The notes beneath the pieces were generated by a model. The model was not told the DNA's origin. It saw nothing but the letters and a program-made list of their open reading frames with translations, and ran no database searches. From Rhodocyclaceae bacterium (GTDB lineage: Bacteria > Pseudomonadota > Gammaproteobacteria > Burkholderiales > Rhodocyclaceae): 64,000 nt of DNA. The stretch's first letter is position 1; each line of letters begins with the position of its first letter. Location of the stretch: contig JAUXXJ010000004.1 of NCBI GenBank assembly GCA_030681195.1, positions 372,001 to 436,000 of the forward strand, given 5' to 3'. A program made the position numbers and the translations under genes. Shown here one piece after another: positions 54,913 through 63,038 of this stretch.

Positions 54913-57543
54913 TTGATTTACCTTTGCGCCACCCAGCGGCTGGCGCGCAACCTGCAGCTGGGGCAGGGTCGGCGGGCAATCGCGTTGGGCCAGACGGTTT
55001 GGCCCAGCTTGCGCGCCACCACGCTGGATGCCTGGCTGGCGGAACTCGGCGAGGCCATCGCCCTGTGCGGCGAGGTGCCGGCCGACGAGGTGCCCGGCCG
55101 GGTGTTGTCGGCCGATGAAGCGCTGCTGGTCTGGCGCGGTCTGCTCGACGCCGATGTCGATCTGGAACTGTTTGATCGCCACAGTCTCGCCGAATCCGCC
55201 TACGAAGCCCATGTCCTGATGACTGGCTGGGGGCTGCCCGTCGATGCGGCCAGCGACGTCGAGGAAACCCGCCGCTTCCTGCAATGGCGTCGCCGCTATC
55301 TCGACACGCTGCGCAGCAAGAGTTGGGTTGATCTCGTGCAATATCGCGAACGTGTGTTCGGCTGGATCGAGCGCGGCTTTGGTCGCCTGCCCGCCAGCAT
55401 GGTGTTTGCCGGTTTCGATGCACCCAATCCGCAGATGCGGCGCCTGCGCAGTTTGCTGACGACACGCGGCGTGATGGTCAGTGACCATCTGCCGGAAACC
55501 GCTGCGGCCGAGCGGCGGCAGGCTTGTCCGGCCAAGGATGCCGAGGCCGAGTGTCGTGCGGCGGCGGCTTGGGCGCGTGAGCGCTTGCAGGCCGCACCGG
55601 GCGCAAGGATCGGCATTGTCGTGGCAGACCTCGAAGCACGGCGGCGCCTGCTGACGCCGATCCTTGATGAACGACTCGCCCCCGCCGCCCTTGAAAATGG
55701 CAGCGATGCCCTGCCGGCCGCCTACAACCTCTCGCTGGGCCTGCCGCTGCTGCAGCACAGGCTGGTGAGTTCGGCGCTCGCCTTGCTGCGGACATTGGCG
55801 ATGCCGCAGGGACTGATGCCAGACGAACTGGGCGCCTTGCTGTTGCGCCCCTACTGGTCGGCCGACCGGGCCGAGGCGGATTTGCGCGCGCGCATCGATG
55901 CGGCCCTGCGCGAACGGCCGGGTCAGAAAGTGGCGCTGACGGCTGGTGTGCGGCTCGCGCATACGCTGGCGGGAGAAGCAAAGCTGCAACTGACCCAACA
56001 TCTGCGCGCACTGGCCGACGGTCAGGCGAACGTAAAGTCGGCGCGGCGTCCGCGTGAGTGGGCGGCGCAGTTTCGCGAGACGCTGCGTGACGTCGGCTGG
56101 CCGGGTGAGCGCACGCTGTCGTCGACGGAATTTCAGGCACGCGCGGCGTTCCTCGATGTGCTGGAAAGTTTTGCCCGCCTCGACGAGGTGCTCGGTCCCC
56201 TGCGGGCGGGCGCGGCGGTGAGCGAGTTGCAGCGCCTGTGTGCCGACAAGATTTTCCAGCCCAAAACGCCGGGCGATCCGCCGCTGCAGGTGCTCGGCAT
56301 GCTCGAAGCCAGCGGCGCCGCTTTCGATGCCGTGTGGGTGATGGGCATGAATGACGACCGCTGGCCGCCGCCGGCGCGTCCCAATCCGCTGCTGTCCGCC
56401 GAACTGCAACGCCGCCATACGACGCCGGCAGCCTCGGCAGAAATTCAGGCGGCGTTTGCAAAGTCGCTACAGGCCGATCTGTTGCGCACGGCGCCCGAGA
56501 TCATTTTCAGCTACGCGGAGAAAGAGGGCGACCGCGAGCTACGCCCCAGTCCCCTCATCACCGGAGTTTCTGGAATCGCCGTCTCGCCAGCGCCGACTTT
56601 TGCGACCGAAGTGTCTTGCGTAACCCCCGAGTTCCTCGACGACGCGCTGGCGCCGCCCGTGGCCAAAGGTGAGCAGGTCAGTGGCGGCAGCAGCCTGTTG
56701 CGCGCGCAGGCCTTGTGTCCGGCTTGGGCGTTCTATCGTTACCGCCTCGGCGCCAAGGCCCTGCAAAGCCCGGCGGAAGGGCTCGATGCCAAAACGCGTG
56801 GCACGCTGGTGCATGCCACGCTCGAAGCCTTCTGGCAGGCAATCGGCACGCTGGCAAACCTGCAGACGCTGGGTGATGAATTGGAACCACCGCTGGCTGC
56901 TGCCGTCGAGACCGCGCTGGCACGACTGGAGAGCGAGTTGGGCGAAGCCTTGACGCCGACCTTGCGCACGCTTGAGGCCAATCGTCTGCTGCGCCTGTGC
57001 AGCGAATGGCTGCGCATCGACGGGGCGCGCGCCGCGCCCTTTACGGTACAAGCGTGCGAGGAACGGCATACCGTCACCCTCGGACGCCTGAAAATTCATC
57101 TGGTGATCGACCGCATCGACCTGCTGGCGGCGGATGGCCGGCGCGTGGTGATCGACTACAAGACCGGCGGCAAACTGGATGTGAAGCATTGGCTGAAGGA
57201 ACGCATTCTCGAACCGCAGTTGCCACTGTATGCCGCGCTGGTACTGGCCGATTCCGGGCAGGCCGAGGTCGCGGCTGTGGCCTTTGCCAAGGTGCGGCAC
57301 GGCGAGTGCACTTTCGTCGGTCTGGCTGCGCAGGATGGGCTGCTGCCGGGCGTGTCCGCCCGCGACGATTGGGCCGACCTGCTCACCGAGTGGAAGACCA
57401 AGCTGCTGGCGCTGGCCGACGAAATCCAGCAGGGCGAGGCGGCGGTACGTTTCGAGGACGAGCGCGATCTGGCGTATTGCGAGGTGTTGCCCTTGCTGCG
57501 TCTGGCCGAACGGCGCACACAGTTCGAGAGCCGCCATGACTGA
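54913..57543 (+). CDS. AddB/RexB-like nuclease of the probable DNA-repair family with PD-(D/E)XK domain
   Basis: The 876-residue protein resembles the proteobacterial 'probable DNA repair' counterpart of AddB. It has an inactive-looking helicase-like body (FAGFDAPNPQMRRL, VWVMGMNDDRWPP) and a C-terminal nuclease domain with RIDLLAADGRRVVIDYKTGG (D748, K750). Start is TTG at 54913, three bases after the rhodanese stop, because the N-terminal fold begins there (IYLCATQRLARNL). It overlaps the AddA-like gene by 8 bases. A one-mismatch repeat copy (56578-56600) reads AVSPAPTF at about 556-563 before the nuclease domain. Confidence 0.82.
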   Translation: MIYLCATQRLARNLQLGQGRRAIALGQTVWPSLRATTLDAWLAELGEAIALCGEVPADEVPGRVLSADEALLVWRGLLDADVDLELFDRHSLAESAYEAHVLMTGWGLPVDAASDVEETRRFLQWRRRYLDTLRSKSWVDLVQYRERVFGWIERGFGRLPASMVFAGFDAPNPQMRRLRSLLTTRGVMVSDHLPETAAAERRQACPAKDAEAECRAAAAWARERLQAAPGARIGIVVADLEARRRLLTPILDERLAPAALENGSDALPAAYNLSLGLPLLQHRLVSSALALLRTLAMPQGLMPDELGALLLRPYWSADRAEADLRARIDAALRERPGQKVALTAGVRLAHTLAGEAKLQLTQHLRALADGQANVKSARRPREWAAQFRETLRDVGWPGERTLSSTEFQARAAFLDVLESFARLDEVLGPLRAGAAVSELQRLCADKIFQPKTPGDPPLQVLGMLEASGAAFDAVWVMGMNDDRWPPPARPNPLLSAELQRRHTTPAASAEIQAAFAKSLQADLLRTAPEIIFSYAEKEGDRELRPSPLITGVSGIAVSPAPTFATEVSCVTPEFLDDALAPPVAKGEQVSGGSSLLRAQALCPAWAFYRYRLGAKALQSPAEGLDAKTRGTLVHATLEAFWQAIGTLANLQTLGDELEPPLAAAVETALARLESELGEALTPTLRTLEANRLLRLCSEWLRIDGARAAPFTVQACEERHTVTLGRLKIHLVIDRIDLLAADGRRVVIDYKTGGKLDVKHWLKERILEPQLPLYAALVLADSGQAEVAAVAFAKVRHGECTFVGLAAQDGLLPGVSARDDWADLLTEWKTKLLALADEIQQGEAAVRFEDERDLAYCEVLPLLRLAERRTQFESRHD
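56034..56055 (+). repeat. dispersed repeat, very degenerate copy (in AddB-like gene)
   Basis: AAAGTCGGCGC matches the first 11 bases, then diverges. Read as VKSARR. Possibly chance. Confidence 0.3.
56578..56600 (-). repeat. dispersed 23-base repeat, copy 17 (in AddB-like gene)
   Basis: One mismatch to the consensus, read as AVSPAPTF between helicase-like body and nuclease domain. Confidence 0.85.
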
Positions 57544-60500
57544 AATGGAGAGGCTGGATAGCGCCGCCCGGGCGCGTGCGCTGACGCTCGATCAGTCCTT
57601 CATCGTGCAGGCTCCTGCGGGCGCGGGTAAGACCGAGCTGCTGACGCAACGCTATCTCGGCCTGCTGGCGTGCGTCGAGGCACCCGAGCAGATCGTGGCG
57701 ATTACCTTTACCCGCAAGGCCGCTGCCGAGATGCGCAATCGCATTCTGCTGCGCCTCGCCAAGGCAGCAGACCCCGAGCCGACCACGCTGCATGAGCAGA
57801 CCAGTTGGCGCCTCGCCCGTGCGGCCGTCGCGCGTGATCGCGAACTGGGCTGGGGGCTGGGCGAGCAGCCGGAGCGTTTGCGCATCACCACCATCGATGC
57901 GCTGTGCGCCAGCCTGGTGCGGCAGATGCCCTATCTCTCGCGCTTTGGCGGCATGCCGCGCATTGCCGACAAACCCTTCCTGCATTACGAAGAGGCGGCG
58001 CATCGCACCGTGGCTGCCGTCGAAAGTTATCCCGCCGTGGCACAGGCGCTGGCCTGCCTCGATAACGATGGCGCCCAGTTGCGGCGCCTGCTGGTCGGTA
58101 TGCTGGCCTTCCGCGAGCAGTGGTGGCCGCATGTGCATGGGCTGCGCGCCGGCGATGATGCAGATCGCGAACAACTGGGCGAGGCGCTGACGGAGAACCT
58201 GCAGCGGCTGGTGGCGCGCGATCTATCTGCAGCGGCAGAAGCGCTGCACGCCTGCCAGACCGAGGAGCTGTTCGCCGCCGGGCGCCATGTGGCGCTGGCC
58301 GTCGGCGACGAAAAACCGGCATTCGCCGCGCTGGCCGACTGGTCTGCCCCGCTGACCGCGGATGTGACCGACCTGCCATGCTGGCAGGCACTGGCCGCCC
58401 TGTTGCTCAACAACGACGGCGATCCGCGCAAGGCTTTTGATGCGCGGATGGGGCTACCCGCGAAAGAACCCGCCGTGCAGGAACACCGCGCCACGCTCAA
58501 GCAGGCCGCCGAATGGCTGGCCGAGCAGCCGGTCGCGCTTGATGCCTTGCGCAGCGCCGCCGGTTGCCCGCTGCCGCACTACGCGGCCGGCGATCTCGCC
58601 GCCATCGAAACCTTTGCTGAAGTGCTGGTGCTGGCCGTCGCCCAGTTGTGGACGGTCTTTCAGGAAGCCGGCGAAACCGACTTCTCCGCGATTGCCGAGC
58701 GCGCGCTGGAAGCGCTGGGCGATGCCGATGCGCCGAGCGATCTGGCGCTGCGCCTCGACTACGGCATCCGCCATCTGCTGGTGGACGAATTTCAGGACAC
58801 CAACCCGCAGCAGATCGCCCTGCTGGAAAAGCTCACGGCGGGCTGGCAACAAGGCGATGGGCGCACGCTGTTCGTCGTCGGCGACCCGATGCAGTCGATC
58901 TACCGATTCCGCAAGGCGGATGTCGGCCTGTTCCTGCGCGCCTGGCAGCGGGGTATCGGAAGTATTACGCTGGAACCACTCACGCTCTACCGCAACAACC
59001 GCTCGGTGCCGGCCATTGTCGACTGGGTGAATGCGAGCTTCCCGACCATCTTCCCGGCACAGGCGGATGCCGAGCGCGGCCGGGTGAGCTATGCCCCCTC
59101 GATTGCCACGCGCGATGCGAGGCCCGGCGGCGGGGTGTTTGTGCATCCGGTGCTGGTGCCGAAGGACGTGGTGGCGGGCGACGAAGCCGGCGATGCGCAG
59201 GAAGCCGCCGCCATGCTGCAGATCATCGCGGACACCTGGCGCGCGCAGCCGCAAGCCACCATTGCCGTGCTGGTACGCGCCCGCGATCACCTGCGGCCCC
59301 TGATCGATGCGCTGCGCCGTGATGCGCCGACTTTGCGCTACGAAGCGGTCGAGATCGAATCGCTCGGGGCGCGCCAGCCGATTCAGGATTTGCTGTCCCT
59401 CACCCATGCGCTCTGCCATCGCGCCGACCGTGTGCATTGGCTGGCCATCCTGCGCGCGCCGTGGTGCGGGCTGACCTTGGCCGATCTGCATGCGCTGGCG
59501 GGAAATGTCGGCGCTGACAGGACGGCATGGTCACTGATGCACGATCAAGAGCGCATCGCCGCCTTGTCAGATGACGGCCGGCAACGACTGGCCCATGCCG
59601 TGGCAGCCCTTGCACCCGTGATCGAAGCGCCGGGTCGCCTGCCGCTGCGCCGTCAGGTGGAAACCGCCTGGCGGCGACTTGGCGGCAGGCGCTGTTTGAG
59701 CAGTGCGACCGACCACGACGATGTCGCCGCCTACTTTCGCCTGCTCGATGAGTTGGAAGCGCGTGGCCGATTCGAGCGGGATCGCCTCGATGCCGAAGTG
59801 ATGAGCCTGTTCGCCGCCGCCAGCAGCGATCCGCTGGCCGCACAGCTCAAGTTCATGACGGTGCACAAGGCCAAGGGGCTGGAGTTTGATAGCGTCATCC
59901 TGCCCGGCCTGCATCGTCAGACCGGGCGCAACGAACGGCGACTGCTGACCTGGGACAGCACCCAAGATGAACAGGGCCGGCCGCACCTGGTGGTGGCGCC
60001 CATTCGCACCATCGACAGCGAGGCAGATGAATTTGCGGAAGCGGATGAGAGCGAGGAAGACAGTATTCGCCGCTACATCGCCACGCTGGAAGCCGAGCGG
60101 GCCGATCAGGAAACGCGCCGCCTGCTGTACGTAGCGGCAACCCGCTCGGTGCGCTGCCTGCACCTCTTGGCGGTGGCACGGCCGAAGCGCGAGGCGAAGA
60201 CCGGCCTGTACAAGATCGATCCGCCACGCAAACAGGCGGGCAAGCCGTTCAACATTCTCTGGCCGATATTGGCCGAGGCGTTTGACGCGGCCACGACGCG
60301 ACTGGAGACACCAGCAGTGGAGACTGTCGATTCACTCCCCCGTTATGCCGACTTCGTTCCGCAACTGCAGCGCCTGCCGTTGGCCGCGCTGGCAATTTCC
60401 GCGCACGGAGAGGCGGATGAGGCACCGCCCGCGCTTGAGACACCGCTGTATCTGGCCGCCTCCTCACTCGCGCCGGATGTCGGCACGCTGGTGCATCGCT

Positions 60501-60973
60501 ATCTGGAGCTGATCGCCACAGAGGGGCTGGACCACTGGTCGCCGGATCGCGTCCAGGCGTGCCAGCCCACCTGCGAGAAATGGCTACGCCAGCAGGGGCA
60601 TGATGTGACGACCAGTCAGCAGGGGGCGGCGCGGGTGCGGCGTGCGCTGACGCATGCGCTGACGAGCGAGCGTGGCCGCTGGATCTTGCAGGCGCGGGCA
60701 GATGATGCGTGCGAACTGGCATTGACCCAGCAGGCCGATGGCGCACTGCGCAATCACATCATCGACCGCAGCTTCGTCGAAGCGGGCGTACGCTGGATCA
60801 TCGATTACAAGACCAGCGTGCATGAGGGGGGGGATATCGACGCCTTCATCGCCGCCAAGCGCGCCGAGTACGCTCCCCAGTTGGCCCGCTATGCCGCGCT
60901 ATTTCCCGGCGAGAGCGTACGGCAGGCCCTTTACTTTGTGGATATCGACCGGTTTGAAGTGCTCGCGGATTAG
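57536..60973 (+). CDS. AddA/RecB-like UvrD-family helicase-nuclease
   Basis: The 1145-residue protein has helicase Walker A QAPAGAGKTELL, ITFTRKAAAEM, the DExx box VDEFQDTNPQQ, GDPMQSIYRFRKAD, VHKAKGLEFDSV and VAATRS, and a C-terminal PD-(D/E)XK nuclease with IIDYKTSV (D1090, K1092). With the AddB-like protein it should process double-strand breaks. The ATG at 57536 overlaps addB. A repeat of the AAATGTC subtype (59503-59526) is read as NVGADRTA near residue 657, in the non-motor region. Confidence 0.9.
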   Translation: MTEMERLDSAARARALTLDQSFIVQAPAGAGKTELLTQRYLGLLACVEAPEQIVAITFTRKAAAEMRNRILLRLAKAADPEPTTLHEQTSWRLARAAVARDRELGWGLGEQPERLRITTIDALCASLVRQMPYLSRFGGMPRIADKPFLHYEEAAHRTVAAVESYPAVAQALACLDNDGAQLRRLLVGMLAFREQWWPHVHGLRAGDDADREQLGEALTENLQRLVARDLSAAAEALHACQTEELFAAGRHVALAVGDEKPAFAALADWSAPLTADVTDLPCWQALAALLLNNDGDPRKAFDARMGLPAKEPAVQEHRATLKQAAEWLAEQPVALDALRSAAGCPLPHYAAGDLAAIETFAEVLVLAVAQLWTVFQEAGETDFSAIAERALEALGDADAPSDLALRLDYGIRHLLVDEFQDTNPQQIALLEKLTAGWQQGDGRTLFVVGDPMQSIYRFRKADVGLFLRAWQRGIGSITLEPLTLYRNNRSVPAIVDWVNASFPTIFPAQADAERGRVSYAPSIATRDARPGGGVFVHPVLVPKDVVAGDEAGDAQEAAAMLQIIADTWRAQPQATIAVLVRARDHLRPLIDALRRDAPTLRYEAVEIESLGARQPIQDLLSLTHALCHRADRVHWLAILRAPWCGLTLADLHALAGNVGADRTAWSLMHDQERIAALSDDGRQRLAHAVAALAPVIEAPGRLPLRRQVETAWRRLGGRRCLSSATDHDDVAAYFRLLDELEARGRFERDRLDAEVMSLFAAASSDPLAAQLKFMTVHKAKGLEFDSVILPGLHRQTGRNERRLLTWDSTQDEQGRPHLVVAPIRTIDSEADEFAEADESEEDSIRRYIATLEAERADQETRRLLYVAATRSVRCLHLLAVARPKREAKTGLYKIDPPRKQAGKPFNILWPILAEAFDAATTRLETPAVETVDSLPRYADFVPQLQRLPLAALAISAHGEADEAPPALETPLYLAASSLAPDVGTLVHRYLELIATEGLDHWSPDRVQACQPTCEKWLRQQGHDVTTSQQGAARVRRALTHALTSERGRWILQARADDACELALTQQADGALRNHIIDRSFVEAGVRWIIDYKTSVHEGGDIDAFIAAKRAEYAPQLARYAALFPGESVRQALYFVDIDRFEVLAD
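59503..59526 (+). repeat. dispersed 24-base repeat, copy 18 (in AddA-like gene)
   Basis: Two mismatches (AAATGTC subtype), read as NVGADRTA. Confidence 0.75.
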
Positions 60974-61125
60974 CGCGACGCGGATGTGCCGATTTGATTT
61001 GCAAGGAACAAGCCCAGGAATGTGCTTGTAGTCGGCGGATTTATCCCCCGTATCGCGATCAAAAATTGCGAGCATTAGGATAATCCGCTTGCCCCGATGA
61101 AAAGTATCGTTTGTTGGTTGAGAAC

Positions 61126-62997
61126 ATGAGCCGCCGCCGGTTAAATACTGCCTGGCGGTCCCTTGTCGCCCCGGTTGCGGTCGGGTGTTTGCTGGTGGGT
61201 GCGCCGTTCAGCGCGGCGACGGTTGGCGCAGAGTCTCGGACGACCCGATCGACGGCCACCGAAGCGGGCACTGTCCCCGTAAAGAAAGCCACCACGAACA
61301 CGCAGACCAAAAAGAAGAAATCAGCCAGCCAGACCAAAGCCAAGGCGAAGAGCAAGACCAAAGCCAAGGTAAATGCCAAAGCCGGGCCCACCAAACAAGT
61401 GGCCGAGCGACAAAAGAAGAAAAAGAAGCAGCAGGTAGCTGGCAAGACAGTGCCCGTTGCCAAGGCAAAGCAGGCCGCTGCGCCGAAAACAGCACCCAAG
61501 GTCAAAAACGTCGCGTACTCGGCACCGCCAAGCGGCCAGTGGCCTGCATCAGCATTTAATCCGGCAGCCTATCCGACGGATCAGAGTCGCCGTGGAGACC
61601 CTGTCAAACTGGCGGCCCTGAGTGCGGTACCAAAATCCGGAGAGACATCGGCGACTTCTGCCAAGCCAACAAAGTCCACCGGCCCCGCCAATCATGCCGA
61701 TGCAAAATCCAGCCGAAATCAGCGCAACGACTTGGCGCAGAAATCGTTGGAACCTGCGGGCAAGCCCGCCGAAGCGGCCAAAACGGTGGTCAATGATTCG
61801 CCCAGAAAGAATCGTTCCGATCCTGCCGCCCAAGGTGTGTCGTTTGATGTTTTGGCGCACCAGACCTTGGCCACCCATCCCGGCATTACCGCCAAGCGCG
61901 CATCGCTTGAGGCGGCCAAGGCCGATTTGGCGGGCGCCAACTGGCAGCGTTTCCCCACACCAAGTATTGAAGCGGGGGCAGGCAGCGGTCAGGGTGGTTT
62001 TGGTACCTTCCGTGTTCAGCAGCCGATCTGGACGGGCGGCCGCATTTCCGCCGGCATCGAGGGCGCGGATGCGCACCGCAAGGCGGCCGAAGTGGGCATC
62101 GCGGAGGCTCAGCGAGAGCTTCTTCAGCGCTTGGTGAGTGCCTTTGCCGAAGCACAGCGCCAGCAGGCGCGGCAGGACATCGCGCGCAAAGGCGTGCGCG
62201 AACACGAGAAGTTGCTCGGCTTGATCGAGCGTCGAGTGGAACAGCAGGTGAGTCCCCCGGTGGATCAGACCTTTGCCAAGGCACGCACCTTGCAGGCCAG
62301 CAACGAGCTTTCGGTCGTCACACAAGCCTTGTCGAACGCCTTGACCCAGCTCTCGCAGCTGTCCGGCCAGCAGGTCAGCCGCGTCGCGCCAATGAGCACG
62401 ACGATTGCCGATCTGCCAGCAGACAGGGCGGCCGCCCTGGAGCAGGCAACGCGGAGCTCACCTGTCCTCGCGCGTATCGGCTATGAAGAAGAAGCGGCGG
62501 GCGCCGACATCACGTCAAAAAAATCCGGCTACATGCCCCAGGTATCGGTTCGCTACGAGCGAGCGTCAAACTCGGCGATCAACAATCTGGGCAATACCGA
62601 TCGATTGATGCTGGTGCTCGAGGCCCAGCCCGGAGCTGGCCTTTCTGCAGGTGCTGGCGTTGATTCCGCAACGGCCAAACGAGAGGCGATCCGGCGTAGC
62701 CGTGATATGGCCCTGATCGATATTCAGGAAAAGGTCACCACGGACTGGAACGATCTGATGGCATCTCGCCAGCGCCTGGAAAGCACGCTGCAAGGTCAGC
62801 GTGTCGCCAATGAAGTATTTGATTCCTATGCCCGCCAATTCACCACCGGCAAAAAGACCTGGATCGATGTGCTGAACTCGGTTCGCGAGTCGACGCAGGC
62901 CGAACTCGCCGTGGCCGATGCCGAGGGGCAGGTGATCGCGGCCGCTCTGCGCCTCAAGCTGGTCACCGGCACCCTGGATATCGGCCAAGCGAACTGA
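61126..62997 (+). CDS. TolC-family outer-membrane protein with long lysine/alanine-rich N-terminal extension
   Basis: The 623-residue protein has a signal-like N-terminus (about 15-35), then about 210 residues of low-complexity, strongly basic sequence (KKKKSASQTKAKAKSKTKAK and similar), then a TolC/OEP domain from about 235 (SFDVLAHQTLATHPGITAKR, the periplasmic helices, GKKTWIDVLNSVRESTQ). The C-terminal domain would form the outer-membrane channel of a type I secretion system. ATG 61126 is preferred over TTG 61111. The next gene is a likely substrate, 41 bases downstream. The extension is unusual for this family. Confidence 0.85.
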   Translation: MSRRRLNTAWRSLVAPVAVGCLLVGAPFSAATVGAESRTTRSTATEAGTVPVKKATTNTQTKKKKSASQTKAKAKSKTKAKVNAKAGPTKQVAERQKKKKKQQVAGKTVPVAKAKQAAAPKTAPKVKNVAYSAPPSGQWPASAFNPAAYPTDQSRRGDPVKLAALSAVPKSGETSATSAKPTKSTGPANHADAKSSRNQRNDLAQKSLEPAGKPAEAAKTVVNDSPRKNRSDPAAQGVSFDVLAHQTLATHPGITAKRASLEAAKADLAGANWQRFPTPSIEAGAGSGQGGFGTFRVQQPIWTGGRISAGIEGADAHRKAAEVGIAEAQRELLQRLVSAFAEAQRQQARQDIARKGVREHEKLLGLIERRVEQQVSPPVDQTFAKARTLQASNELSVVTQALSNALTQLSQLSGQQVSRVAPMSTTIADLPADRAAALEQATRSSPVLARIGYEEEAAGADITSKKSGYMPQVSVRYERASNSAINNLGNTDRLMLVLEAQPGAGLSAGAGVDSATAKREAIRRSRDMALIDIQEKVTTDWNDLMASRQRLESTLQGQRVANEVFDSYARQFTTGKKTWIDVLNSVRESTQAELAVADAEGQVIAAALRLKLVTGTLDIGQAN

Positions 62998-63038
62998 GAT
63001 GCCGAACCTTACCTGTATCACCGTTTTGGAGATGACCC

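Noticed and set aside
59318..59336. GCCGTGATGCGCCGACTTTG, similar to both ends of the repeat
   Set aside because: The middle four bases are missing; not counted as a copy.
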